From Diphasiastrum complanatum (taxonomy: Eukaryota > Streptophyta > Lycopodiopsida > Lycopodiales > Lycopodiaceae): 64,000 nt of DNA. The position numbers and the translations under genes are program-made. Position 1 is the first letter of the stretch. Each line of letters starts with the position of its first letter. Below, piece by piece: positions 49,426 to 61,469 of this stretch. The notes below the pieces were generated by a model. That model was not told the DNA's origin. It was given only the letters and a program-made list of their open reading frames with translations, and ran no database searches. The stretch spans positions 1,314,673 through 1,378,672 of the forward strand of contig CM055109.1 of the NCBI GenBank assembly GCA_029204225.1, read 5' to 3'.

Positions 49426-49845
49426 GTGTTCAAGAAGCTGGACTTCACAATCCCTCCAACCCACGGCTTCCAAAGCCATTTTCTCATGATAATGGCCTAC
49501 AATCAATATAACCCCACTTTGAAAGAGTTTTCATTCAAACTCTCAAAGAGAGGTAACACCACGTTCATAGTGCCACTAGCGAACAAAGACTTGATGGAAT
49601 TTGGATTTTTAGAGGGACCAATCAGGATTACCAAGAAGTTGAAGGAGTTAGAGAGTTCTCAGCATGTCCAATTCTTGGATACATCACTGGATAAGTACAA
49701 AAACAAGGATGGTTATTTGCTAGAAGCCATCAAAAGCAAGGAGTTGGCTGCAGCTTGCGCATATCTGACTGATGGGCAAAAAAAACTAGGAAGAGAGAAG
49801 ATAGAAAAGAAAAACCGACAAAGGGAGGAGGACCTCTGTTGCTGA
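49426..49845 (+). other. Open frame of unknown nature, 139 codons
   Basis: The first in-frame ATG is at 49426 or in the short open stretch before it. It reads LDFTIPPTHGFQSHFLMIM, KEFSFKLSKRGNTTFIVPLA and LKELESSQHVQFLD, and its last 25 codons run into the repeat shared with 47258. I do not recognise a family. It is more regular than neighbouring noise and might be a captured host exon or a retroelement-encoded segment. A preceding frame (49303-49401, ATFADLEFMIGSIV) could be an upstream part separated by a stop. Confidence 0.3.
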
Positions 49846-50241
49846 TTATTGAGGACGTGAGAGAGGTCACGAGGAATTGAGCAGTGTGGAGAGAGCGTAG
49901 AGCTAGAGAATTGTCAGGTTCCATATCAGACGATCCAGAGAAGGATAGCCGATTGGTTGGATTGATGATCAAATTAATGCTGAGCAGAGTTGATATTGTG
50001 ACGTGCATTGTTGCATAGAATTGTAAGAATTATTGTCATTGAAATAGGAACCTTTGGAATACTTCATATCAGATCCGTGCACCATTTGTTGTTCATATTT
50101 GTGATGAGTGTTTGTGAATTTTCTAGATTATTCATGGAGTGTTGCAAGTGAGAATTGAAGTTTATCTTATGTATAACTTTAAGATTGTAGCTCTGAAATT
50201 ATAGATCTGCTGTTTGCAATTTTAGTAATACGTTGATGAAT
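49778..50241 (+). repeat. Second, truncated copy of the gypsy LTR-like repeat
   Basis: It matches 47258-47719 over about 460 bases with scattered differences and stops abruptly at 50241. If the first copy is the 5' LTR, this is a truncated 3' LTR. No polypurine tract precedes it, so a simple duplication remains possible. Confidence 0.6.
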
Positions 50242-50798
50242 GTTGAAGGTTGACTCGACGAGGGTTCTTTCAATACTATTTTGGATAAAAAATCACTTAT
50301 CTGGCTATTTCTAAAGAATCTGGAAAGACTAACCTTCACTTGATTGACAATAGGTATATCTGATAATGATGATGCTAGGGTAGAACCATAGTTGTAGCAA
50401 ATCGCGATTTGCTCATGGATCTAGCCCCCAAGCTATGCCAATGTGACAGCAAGAGGAAAAGAGCTCACTGGTAACCTAGACCAAAGTCATCGGTGGGATA
50501 ATCTCTACCTCAATATATAGAGAATAGGATTCTGTGCATGAGTCCATGCAATCCCCATGCAGGTCAACTATAAATAGGTTACAGCTCTACATGCATACCT
50601 CCTGCCTATATCAGTCACATGTACATGCACCACTCCATATGTCACAATTAGAGTGTTTGGGTCCTCTCAAGGTCATTAGTCACCAACAGGCCTCAATGTG
50701 GAATAAAATCTAGGCGTGACCAATAATCTCGAACACTGGAGGGTCGGTCTACCATATTAGGACTATTCCAGATCCTTAACCGAATATGGCCATAACAG

Positions 50799-51015
50799 GC
50801 TGAAAGTTTCGAAGTAGTCGATACTGGAAATTTGAGAGAATCCCCTTGCCACGAGTTGAGCTTTCCTTCTGTCGATACTACCATCTACTTTATATTTGAT
50901 CTTAAAGATCCATTTGTAGTCGATTATCTTTCTGTTTGCTGGCAGCTTGGTGACAGTCCATGTATTGTTCCTCAGCAGTGAATTGTACTCCTTATCAAGT
51001 GCTTCTTTCCAGAAC
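50799..51015 (-). pseudogene. Ty1/copia reverse transcriptase N-terminal fragment
   Basis: The minus strand reads FWKEALDKEYNSLLRNNTWT, then KIIDYKWIFKIKYKVDGSID and QLVARGFSQISSIDYFETFS. This is the classic start of copia RT (WxxAMxxExxALxxNxTW, KWVFKxKxxxDGSxxRxKARLVAKGFxQ, DYxETFSPV). It breaks off after FSPV. It lies 0.3 kb from the full copia element and belongs to a different copy. Confidence 0.8.
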
Positions 51016-51291
51016 TCTAGTGTTGATATATATCGAATTTATGTCATAAGTAACTTTGCATGGAATATCCATGCACTAGATGTAGATGATGGTCGACAAC
51101 TATGTTCTATCTGAAATGAAATGCGCATGAATGATTCCAATGAGGATAATCCATGCAAAAATGTTTTCCTCCAAAATATTGTCAAAGTTGTCAAAAAAAA
51201 TTCTAGAGTGGTTAATCTAGGCATGTAGATTGCAATGTTGTTGATCATAACTCTCAAAAGACATATGAGATCTTGTCGAAAGTATTGTTTC

Positions 51292-51565
51292 ACTTAGAAT
51301 TTACTTTGCACAGGAACACAGATCATGCTACACAGTAACACAGATAGAAAACACTCTCCATTGCAAGCTCACATAGCAACTGTATTTCTCAAAATGAAAT
51401 TACACTATACATATAGTTGTTCACTCAGGCAACCCATGCATGACCCAGGTTGCCATTGGCGGGATGCGTGTCCCGTCAACTTGCCTCGTGGCGAGGCCAA
51501 CTGATCCTTATCCACTGATAGGACCCACAGTATAGTAGCATAGTGATTCTACTTTAATTCTAACT
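51292..51565 (-). repeat. 3' LTR of the copia element
   Basis: Same length as the 5' LTR with no indels between them. On the element strand it starts AGTTAGAATT and ends AATTCTAAGT; both LTRs share these ends, so the usual TG...CA termini are absent. Confidence 0.9.
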
Positions 51566-51574
51566 CTCTCCCTT
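51566..51574 (-). other. Polypurine tract of the copia element
   Basis: AAGGGAGAG on the minus strand, ending exactly at the start of the 3' LTR. Confidence 0.75.
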
Positions 51575-51612
51575 AAAGTAGAGTCTACTTTACCATATAC
51601 ATAGCTTTAAAG

Positions 51613-52290
51613 TCAACAAACTTTAAGTACAGAAAGCTTTGATCTAAACTTATCAAACTTTTCTCCAACAAGTGGCTTAGTGAAAATATTAGCTAGTTGT
51701 TCATTTGTGCTACAATGAGCAACATGAATTTCACGACTCAGCAGCCTCTCACGTATAAAGTGATACTGAATCTCAATGTGTTTAGCTCTCGCATGGAACA
51801 CTGGATTCTTTGCTAGCTAAATGCCACTCTGACTGTTGCTATGTAATGTCGTGGGATTTTTCTGCTTCATGCCAACTTCTTCCAAGATTTGTCTCAACCA
51901 TATAGCTTCCTGTGCTGCACTACACATTGCCTTATACTCTGCTTCTGTGGTGGATAGAGCAATTGTACTTTGCTTTTTACTAGACCAGGAAAAGCAACTA
52001 CCACAAACCTGGAATACATACCCTGTGGTGGATCTACGATCATCATAGTCACCTCCCCAATCCGCATCCACATAGCCACACAACTCAAGTAAACCATCAT
52101 GCTTCTTGTAAATCAAGCCATAATCTAAAGTGCCTTTCACATAATGCAAAATGCGTTTAGCTGCTTCCAATGCATTTCCGTAGGTGCTGCCATAAACTGA
52201 CTTACAATGCCAACAACATAGCATATATTTGGTCTAGTTGTGGTAAGGTAAATCAAGCTCTCTACTAACTGTCTATATAGCGTAGCATCA
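51613..52290 (-). pseudogene. Copia element: RT tail and RNase H
   Basis: After the RT stop the minus strand reads [19 protein letters not shown], shifts frame near 52175, then gives [36 protein letters not shown], and [10 protein letters not shown]. It stops at a TAG (51819-51817) after SQSGI, where Gln (CAG) is expected, and resumes LAKNPVFHARAKHIEIQYHF to the true end at 51613. The RNase H acidic residues in DADW and EAEY are kept. Confidence 0.85.
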
Positions 52291-52295
52291 AATGA

Positions 52296-53138
52296 CTATG
52301 ACTCATCAAGCTTAGAAAGCTTTTTACCTGGTTCAATAGGAGTATTTACTGGTTTGCAATCCTGCAACCTAAACATGTGCAACAACTCTTTGACATACTT
52401 CACCTGTGTTAAACCCACTTCGTGTCCTTTTTGCCACACCTCTACTCCAAGGCAATAATGCATCAGGCTGAGATCTGTCATCTTGAATTGTTCCATGAGG
52501 TCTTTCTTGATCATGTCTATCATCTCTTGATTATTTCCCATAATAATCAAGTCATCAACGTAAAGAGCAATCAAAGCAACCATACCATCAAAGCATAAGA
52601 CATATAGATTTGGATCAGAATGCATTCTCACCATCCCCTTTGAACGAAAGTAGGCATCAATCCTGCTATACCAAGCATGTGGTGTCTGTTTAAGACCATA
52701 AAGCGCTTTCTTCAAGCGACATACTTTATTTTCCTGTCCCTTCGCTACAAAGCCTTCAGGTTGATCCATGAACACTTCTTCTTCTAACTCACCATTTAGA
52801 AAAGCAGATTTCACATCCATCTGATGCAAAGGCCAACCAAAATGTGAAGCTAAAGTAACAAGTAGACATATAGTATTCCACTTACAAACCGGTGCAAAGG
52901 TCTCCTCATAGTCGATGCCTTTACTTTGTGCATACCCTTTGATCACCAATCTTGCCGTGTGCTTTGCTATACTTCCATCTGCATGGTACTTAGTCCGGTA
53001 TATCGATTTGCAACCAATGGATTTCTTGCCAACTGATGATTCTACTAAGTCCCATGTGCTATGTTTAGCAATTGACTCCATCTCCTCTCCCATGGCCTTG
53101 ACCCAAATGTCATCATCCTTCGCTTCACCATAAGTCAA
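52296..53138 (-). pseudogene. Copia element: reverse transcriptase
   Basis: An open stretch of 280 codons with ARLVIKGYAQSKGIDYEETF, LHQMDVKSAFLNGELEEEVF, ALYGLKQTPHAWYSR and LYVDDLIIMG, where YVDD is the catalytic pair. It ends at a TAG after KLDES. Upstream it joins the integrase only through a frame break near 53140-53310. The domain is the best preserved part of the element. Confidence 0.9.
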
Positions 53139-53310
53139 ATGTTCTTTGCTTTGAATAATGCTAGATGAGAGAGCATAATTTGCTTCACACCTTTCAGGTT
53201 GTGTCTTCTCTCTTGTTGATCTTCATAGCTCTCCCTGGCTAGATGATCCTGGAAAGTCATCCATGTCGCGACTCTCCAACAATCTCTCAAACCACTTAGG
53301 GAGCTTCCTA

Positions 53311-54543
53311 TCAGGTGATCGGCTCCCACGATACATCCTTCTCCTTGCGTTTGTCACATGCAACTTCAATCCTTCTTGCACCAAAAGGTTTGTCCCTACC
53401 TCTCCAACCTATCTCTTGAGGTTGAGTAGTAGTATCTTGAGATGTATCCTCTTTTTCATCACTTGGAAGGTCAATGAATGGATCATCATCAGGTGGTATC
53501 CTCACTATACTATCTTTCTCACTGGATGTCTCTATCTTCTCAGCATCCTCATCTTCATACATCTTGGATTCATCAAAGATAACATCACGGCTTATATGGA
53601 CTTTGTTTTCCACTGGATCAAAACATCTATAGCCCTTCACACGATCATCATATCCTAGGAATATACACTTGATAGCTTTTACATCAAGTTTACGTCTCTC
53701 TTCCTTAGGAATGTGTACAAAGGCCTTACATCCAAAGATTCGCAAGTGGTTCACCTTTGTCTTCTTCTTCGTGAATGCTTCCTCAGGTGTTATCTTTGGT
53801 ATGGCAATGGTAGGACTTCTATTTTGAAGATAGACTGCCGTACTGCATGCTTCTGACCAAAAATCTTTTAGTAGTTTCATCTCAGCTAGCATAGATCTGG
53901 CACTTTCCACAATCGTATGATTCTTGCGCTCAGCTACACCATTGAGAGCATGAGTATGAGCTTGTGTAAATTGTCTTTTAATCCCACATTGATCACAATG
54001 ATCATTGAAGTCATTAGACTTGTACTCACCTCCACTATTTGATCTGATCTTCCTACCTGTCTGATTTTCGACCAATGCTTTGAAGCTCTTGAAGTTGTCA
54101 AATGTCTGATTTCTTCTTCAAGAAGTAGATCCACGTCACATATCATCAATAAAGGTCATGAAATAGAATGCTTTACCTAAGGACATGGTCCTCATAGGCC
54201 CGCATAAATCTGTGTGGATTAAATCCAGGATGTTCTTTGCTCTTGCAACACCCCCTTTATTGAACTTCTCTCGATGCTGCTTCCCATATACACAAGATTC
54301 GCACATCGATTTCAAGTGATCTTCTATGGTAGGCAATCTTGTTACCATCTCCAATTTTCTCATAAAACTGAGGCTTCCCAAGTTCAAGTGACCAAGCCTC
54401 TTATGCCACAACTCAGTTTGCGATGAAATGGACGATACAAGTCCATGTTGCCCCTTGATTGTAGCATTCAACCTGTACAATTTTGTATTGGGCTCTCTTA
54501 CTCCATCCGCAATAACTTTGAACTTTTGGTTCACATCCTTCAC
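53311..54543 (-). pseudogene. Copia element: GAG-pre-integrase and integrase
   Basis: The part 54543-54136 has LWHKRLGHLNLGSLSFM, a zinc-binding CESCVYGK and LIHTDLCGPM (first catalytic Asp). Near 54140-54117 bases are lost and the frame changes twice (WIYFLKKKSD in one frame, then back). The part 54075-53311 has IRSNSGGEY, where the normal RSDNGGEY has lost the second catalytic Asp, then NGVAERKN, LRIFGCKAFVHIPKEE and FLGYD. Integrase is therefore inactive by mutation as well as by frameshift. Confidence 0.88.
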
Positions 54544-54546
54544 AAA

Positions 54547-55692
54547 TCAACGATCATGGGCGAATTCTACTTTCAACTTTTTATCAGTAATGACTCCAAC
54601 AAAAAGTAGATTTTTCTTCAAACCTGGTACGTAAAGTACCTCCCTGATCATCTTGCTTTTGCCATCAGGTAGTTGGATTGAAACGCTGCCTATCCCCTTG
54701 ATCTTGCACACCTCACCATTTGCTTGTGAAACGAACGTTCCATTATCCAACACTTTCATGCTACTGAACCAATTCTTGTTACCTGTCATGTGTCTTGTGG
54801 CTCTCGAGTCAATATACCACGCTTGATCATCTTGATTAGATGACAATGCAGATATGAAGATGCTAGAGTCTTCAATCTCACCCTCATCGACAAGGTTACC
54901 TGCTTGTTTTGGTTTCCCCTTGACTTGTTCCACCAGGAATTTGCGACATTCACTCTTCCAATGGCCCTTTTTACCACAATGAAAGCACTTGCCTTTCTTC
55001 TTGGTCTTACTGGAAGATCCCTCGTCCTCTTGAGACTTGGCAAATTGCTGTTTAGACTTCTTCTTGCCCTTGCTCTTGCCTTGTTTTTGGCTTGTCGCAA
55101 CTGCCTGATCGTCAATATTTTGACGTCTAGCTTTCACCATTTCTCGTCGTTGCTCTTCCTACATCAAGATTCTTGTGAGCTCGTCAAAGGTTGGCAATCT
55201 TTCTCTTGATGCTATTCCGCTCACAAACATCTGATAGGGTTCTGCAATGCCGCACAATGCATTGTGCACCAGCTCCACATCACGTATGCGCTCAACAATA
55301 GAATGCAGTTCATCCCTCATTGTCTTGATTCTGGTCATGTACGTCTGAATGTGCTCTCCTTGCTCCATGCGGGCACTATTCAACTTTGACTTCAGAAACA
55401 TGATTCTTGACAGATTTGACGTCTTGAACTGCTCCTTTAGCACATCCCATGCATGTCTGGGTGTAACAACATCACAAATGTGGGTAATGATGTGATCCTT
55501 CACTGACAAGTTAATGAAGGTCAAAGCTTTCCTCATCTTTTTTTCGAACACTTTGATATCCGCTTCATTTGGCGGCCTTCTCTCATCACCTGTGATGACT
55601 TCCCAAACGTCTTTCTCCATCAATATGTTTTTCATTTTGAATTTCCACACTGCATAGTTGGAAATCCCGTCCAATTTGCTACTTTCACTCAA
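54547..55692 (-). pseudogene. Copia element: gag, zinc knuckle and protease
   Basis: Gag from ATG 55692 (KLDGISNYAVWKFKMKNIL) runs to a TAG at 55161-55159 after LTRILM, where Gln is expected, and continues in frame with RRQN and KCFHCGKKGHWKSEC, the CCHC knuckle, at about 54995-54953. The protease site reads YIDSRATRHMTG; the catalytic DSG is changed to DSR by one G-to-A change. The frame stops at TGA 54549-54547 after FAHDR and goes on in the same frame into the GAG-pre-integrase part. Confidence 0.88.
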
Positions 55693-56598
55693 ATGGACTC
55701 TCCCATGTTTGCCATCGCAAAACTGCTTGAAACTTCTGCCGTAGGCTAAAAACAGTATCTCGAGGCCAACAGTGATGTCAGAAGTTGAAAATAATGACTT
55801 GTACTTTTTTCCTTACCAGGCCACTCACCGCTTTTCCACCAATTTGAAAGCCAAATCGGTGTCGCCTTCCAAAATGCGCTCAGTCGTCAACTCCCAGCTT
55901 CGTGCCCATTGAAATGGTGAAATCACTTCTGGCGTACTCCGAACACTTTCTCCGTTGCAATCACTCTGTTTTGCTGTACCGTACTTGTAGGTACAGTCCG
56001 GGTGCCCTTTGTTTGGAGGTTATAGTCTTTCGTTTGCGTCAAAACGGGCAAAGGACACAAAAATGGGGATTTTCCTTGTTTTTGAACTGTTTCTTCCTTT
56101 TGAAGAAATCCCACCCTTCAATTCGAATTTAACCCATCAGGCCTGGAGTTTTACAGCTTCTAAAAAGGTTCAGAATGGAGAGAAAGCCGCTTTCTTCAAA
56201 CCCTAGGCCAGGGTTTTTCTCAGAAAACTATACTTGGCTTCCTATTCACAGTCTTCTGACAAGCTTATCCTCTTCCTCTGAGGTCGCCCTACTGTTGGAA
56301 AGCTGATGCTTCAATCCGTTCGTCAAACGGTATCCGATTGAATGCACACTGACTGCAAACACCAAATAGCCTATTTTAAAATTTCAAAATTCCGTTTGCT
56401 GAGGTTCTAATTCAGCCGACAACCCTTATCTCTAAATCCTCACACAATCTCAAGCTCACCAAGCTTCTGTGTGCTAAACTCTCTGCACCAGTGCTTCTCC
56501 TTCCGCCTACAACCCGTCGTAAACCCCGAACTCTCAGAAGACAATTCTCCCAATGCTCTCTTCAACGACGATGCTGTATTGTGTACACTCCCTGTACG

Positions 56599-56610
56599 AC
56601 TTTGATACCA
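56599..56610 (-). other. Primer-binding site of the copia element
   Basis: TGGTATCAAAGT on the minus strand, directly after the 5' LTR. It differs slightly from the TGGTATCAGAGC initiator-tRNA-Met complement common in plant copia elements. Confidence 0.8.
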
Positions 56611-56884
56611 ACTTAGAATTTACTTTGCACAGGAACACAGATCATGCTACACAGTAACACAGACATAAAACACTCTCCACTGCAAGCTCACATAGCAACT
56701 GTATTTCTCAAAATGAAATTACACTGTACATATAGTTGCTCACTCAGGCAACCCATGCATGATCCAGGTTGCCGTTGGCGGGACTCGTGTCCCGTCGACT
56801 TGCCTCGTGGCAAGGCCAATTGATCCTTATCCACTGATAGGACCCACAGTACAGTAGCACAATGATTCTACTTTAATTCTAACT
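56611..56884 (-). repeat. 5' LTR of the copia element
   Basis: 274 bp, about 94-95 % identical by eye to the 3' LTR, differences mostly transitions. Confidence 0.9.
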
Positions 56885-57465
56885 ATTTCTGCATAGATTA
56901 TTCGCACGTGGACATTGTATGCAAACAAAATATTCAAAAATTGGCCAAGTGTCATGTCTTGCATGGATAAACATAATGTTTTGTATTTGTGACATGTCTA
57001 TGGAATGTCATTGTCAATCCCTAAAGTGGACGCTCATAGCATTTTTTTTGAAGATGATGGGCTTTGGAAAGATGGAATCTTTGGTTCAATATTAGGAAAT
57101 TTGCTTTATTGCATATTTGAAAACTAAGCATAGAGCTTTGTGTGAAAGAAGACCCTTTACTACTACCACCATTTAGTCAAATGTAAGAAGCTTGAACATA
57201 TTTTGTCTTGTGTCTTTTTAGAAAGCACAATATAAAAAAGACAAATTGGAACACTGGTTTCAAGCTAGTTCAAGAGGGATCCTGATGTTTTTTATGCAAT
57301 ATTATCATGTACAAGTGTGACTATTAATTCAATGATCATTTATGTAGTGCTGTAAACTATGAGTCTTAGTATCTTGGTGAACTTGATAATACACATGCAT
57401 GAAGAATCATATCTAAGAACTAAGTTAGAGTGAAATAAAAAACCATGTCCTTTGTTCTTAGTGTT

Positions 57466-57468
<3 letters not shown>

Positions 57469-57537
<69 letters not shown>

Positions 57538-57551
57538 AACACACACACACA
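57469..57551. repeat. (CA)n microsatellite
   Basis: About 40 CA dinucleotides with one short interruption (ATGA) near 57536. Confidence 0.95.
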
Positions 57552-58095
57552 AATGGTTTTCTATTCTAGGTGGCTAAAACTTTTGTTAGTTTGCGTGCTG
57601 CCCAAGGATCCAAAACTTGCAAAAGAGGACATCTAAATTTGATATTCAATCAATGGAAACAAGAAACCTATCTTGTTCTCAATATGAGCCACAACGCTTA
57701 TTATTATTAAAAGTAAAAAACAACTATTGAAAAAAAAATAGCACGTATGTGACCCATTATAGTGGAGAAATTTCACAAGAATGAAATTACTAATGATAAC
57801 TAAATGTACGACTATAATATTCCATAAAAAATGCCACATCTCTCAATATTAATTCATGTCGGACTTATTTTCTCCATAGTCTATACTTTCACAAAGAAAT
57901 TGTTACTGTGCACATCTACATAGTACACCTAGTGGGTTCATCACAAGTGATAATATTAGTCACACTTATTATTCCTATGAAAAAGTCAAATATCAATAGA
58001 CACACAAACATGATTATATTTTTTAAAGATCATGAGTAAATTTAATTTCTAATAGTTTTTCTCATGTTTTTATCAAAATAATGGCTTGCATCAAA
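57552..58095. other. AT-rich intergenic DNA, nothing recognised
   Basis: No frame or repeat I can support. It ends at the CACTA motif at 58096. Confidence 0.35.
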
Positions 58096-58640
58096 CACTA
58101 TAAATACAAAAAAACAGGCCTATAGCGACAAAATTTTGTGACATTTATTTGTAAAAAAATAAATGTCGCTTAACAATTAGCTTTTTTAACGCCGCAAATA
58201 AAATGTCTTGCGATAATTAATCGTCATTGAGCGACAATCTAAACACTTCACTTTGCAATACCTTTACTAGCAACATTCAAACAACATTTGTTTGACGTTA
58301 AGTGACGTTTATATTTAATTGTCATTGCGCGATGCTGTTGAAATTTATCAGAAACAGATTTGGAGACCCCTTTTTATTTTGGCTTGTGACATCTTAGTGA
58401 CGTTTTTTTAATGTCGCATCGCGACAACCCATTTCAGTGAATTTCGATGACATTTCTACAACGCTTAAGCATCCACACTCAATAAACATCGCTAGGCGAT
58501 GTTGTTAAACCTTATCCAAAAAAAATCCTGAGGGATGATGTCTGGATTTTCGAATGAGGCAGAGGTCCTAGTGAAGGTTTGGCGACGTTCAATTTAAATG
58601 TCGCTTAGGGTCATTGTGTTCTGGGCATCAACGTCGGGCG
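58096..58640 (+). mobile_element. Probable CACTA (En/Spm-like) transposon terminus
   Basis: CACTATAAATAC followed by AAAAAAACAGGCCTATAGCG at 58096 looks like a plant CACTA terminal inverted repeat. The next 540 bases are packed with short direct and inverted motifs of the type TGTCGC/GCGACA and GACGTT/AACGTC (for example at 58127, 58173, 58234, 58410, 58423, 58580, 58593, 58637), as in the subterminal regions that bind CACTA transposase. No matching opposite end or transposase was found in the window, so it is a terminal fragment. Confidence 0.5.
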
Positions 58641-59037
58641 ACGATCAATACTTTATTTATGGTTGTACTTATTCACTCTTTGCCAAATGTCTAGATGTTC
58701 TAAGTGAGCTTCTTGTGCACATTGGTGTGAAACTTGAGAAATTCTTAAGTGTCTTTCTATATGTCTATAAGTGCTTGAATGCTCTACCATATATATTTGT
58801 TGTGCAAAGCATACTAGTATATGCTTTTGTCACTTTTTAGTATGAATAGAAATTTCCCAATGGTGATGCATTTGATATGCATGATTTTTATGCATTAATT
58901 TGAAAGGTTTCCTTTGGGTAATTTGTTTTCACTTGTTTTGCTCAATGACCATAAGTTTTGCAGATCTCTCATGGATGGCTGTTATGGGAGTGTGTTGCAC
59001 TGGTCTTAGGGTACTAATCTTGGATCAACTGACAAAA

Positions 59038-59235
59038 CCTACAATGAAGTCTACGACTTATCCCAAGTCTCAAACTTGTCCAAAGTCTTCGACTTGTCTG
59101 ACGTCTCATCCTTCTTGACTTGCCCGAAGTCTGCACATTGTCTGAAGTCTTCGACTTCTCAGCCTTGTCCAACTTCTGAGTCTGACATTGAAGTTTGTCA
59201 AACCTCCGATGTCGACTATCCGACTTCTTCAAAAG
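59038..59235. repeat. Degenerate short tandem repeat around CAAGTCT/TCGACTTGTC
   Basis: Irregular units such as AAGTCTTCGACTTGTCTGA and CAAAGTCTTCGACTTGTC repeat about eight times. It lies inside a weak open frame that reads Ser/Cys/Pro-rich sequence, probably an artefact of the repeat. Confidence 0.55.
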
Positions 59236-59639
59236 TCGATATAAGTGCCAACTCTCAAAAGTCAATATCATCAAATTGGCGGCTCAATAGCACTTTTGTC
59301 ACAACTGGACAAAATCTCCAACTGACTCATATATTGTTTGAGTGTGACTGCCAACAACATGTAGTGCCTTAATTTTGTTTGTAAATTACTCATTAATCAT
59401 TCTTTTAATCGGTTAGCCATGTGTATATATACATCGACTTATTATTGACAAAATTTCTAGAATTCACACATGTGGGACTGATCCACAAGCATGATTGATC
59501 TTATTAAGCTTTGTGATTAGCACAATAATCTGATTCTAGATTGAATAACAAGATCTAGTACAGAATTTATGGCTTAACCACAATCTAGCATGCTAAGAAT
59601 CAGATAATGATAGCTTTGAATTACAAATGAGCAAAAGTA

Positions 59640-60366
<727 letters not shown>

Positions 60367-60372
60367 CTCCGC

Positions 60373-60487
60373 CTAAAAAGCAATCCATGTTGACTTGAAC
60401 ATGGATCTTGGTAGTACTCCAAGATTGGCTCTCTGCTTGATGAAGGAATTCTTGCTCAAAGATTTGGTGAGCAAATATGCAATACAA
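60373..60487 (-). pseudogene. Copia pol C-terminal end
   Basis: The minus strand reads IAYLLTKSLSKNSFIKQRAN, then LGVLPRSMFKSTWIAF and TAG at 60375-60373. It matches the end of copia pol (xDIFTKPLPRxxFxxLRxxLGV), followed by a purine tract and LTR start. Upstream homology fades after about 40 codons. Confidence 0.65.
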
Positions 60488-61469
60488 AATGATGTGTCGA
60501 TGTGATTATAGAGGTTACTTTATCTTCCAGGCTCTTCGGATAACAGTAAGCAATCAGATCAGTCAGCAACTAGCAAATAGATTCATCAAACAGAATCGAA
60601 TTGGCTAATGATTCCTCTTAATCGAATACAGAGAATTAGTTCTTATCATAGGAAGCAAACATAATAGAGCATCAAACAAGTTCATTATCTGAACACATAG
60701 CTCATTCAAAATTGAAAAAAGTTTTGCTTATGTTATGCTTAACAGTTTTGGCTAATTCTCTACACACATAAGTTAGAATTCACTCTCTAGTGACGTCTGA
60801 AAATCCACATTAGAGTAACTAAAATTCAGTAAGAAATGAGAAGTAGGTGTGACGCAGACAGAGAAGTATCACAAACAGTTACAGATCATTCAAAGTGTAT
60901 TCGCTCAATTGATAAGAAGTAATGCTGTAAGAGATGGAAGAGAGAAAGAATGCTCAAGCTTATAGAAATTGGCTCTCTTTTCTCTCTATTGATACTCAAA
61001 TCTGTGCGTGTGTACAATGGCATGAAGTGTCGACCTTATAGGAACGATCATCGGCCTCAATGTCATTTACTAGCCATTAAGATGTCGGTTGAGATCCGCT
61101 AATGCGTCTCTATAGAACGTCGCACAAAATGTCGCGAGTTCTAACCTAAAAGTGAATTTACAAGGTGCAAATAGGTCTTTAGATGAATTTAGGCACTATA
61201 GCACATTTACATGTATAAAAATTGAAATTTTTACAATATAAAACAATACCTTTGGATAATGTGGGATCATGAGGCTCCACATGAGTGGTATAGTTTACAA
61301 GTGGACGTAGATATTGAAAAGGTAATATTTTGTTCATTTGTGGTTCCTTTCATTCCGATTCATATTTCTTTACTATCATTGTTTGTAATTTGCCGATTCA
61401 CACATTTTGTGATGACATTTCACTCTTGAGCCATATACTCTCGACGATGTATGTAGAGTTTAGCAAGAG
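60488..61469. other. Intergenic, nothing recognised
   Basis: AT-rich with no supported gene. Short TGTCGC/GTCGACC motifs near 61030-61140 recall those of the CACTA terminus but are too few to assign. Confidence 0.3.

Larger units (their letters stand above)
51292..56884 (-). mobile_element. Nearly full-length Ty1/copia element, inactive
   Basis: A 5593-bp element in minus orientation with 274-bp LTRs at 51292-51565 (3' LTR) and 56611-56884 (5' LTR). The primer site is immediately inside the 5' LTR, and a purine tract immediately inside the 3' LTR. Flanks GTTTC (51287-51291) and ATTTC (56885-56889) fit a 5-bp target duplication with one change. Internal order is gag, zinc knuckle, protease, integrase, RT, RNase H, as in copia. 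By eye the LTRs differ at about 15 of 274 positions, mostly C/T and G/A. Stops and frameshifts interrupt every junction. Confidence 0.9.

Noticed and set aside
51292-56884. Active retrotransposon
   Set aside because: Stops in gag and RNase H, lost protease Gly and integrase Asp, and frameshifts in integrase and before RNase H make it inactive.
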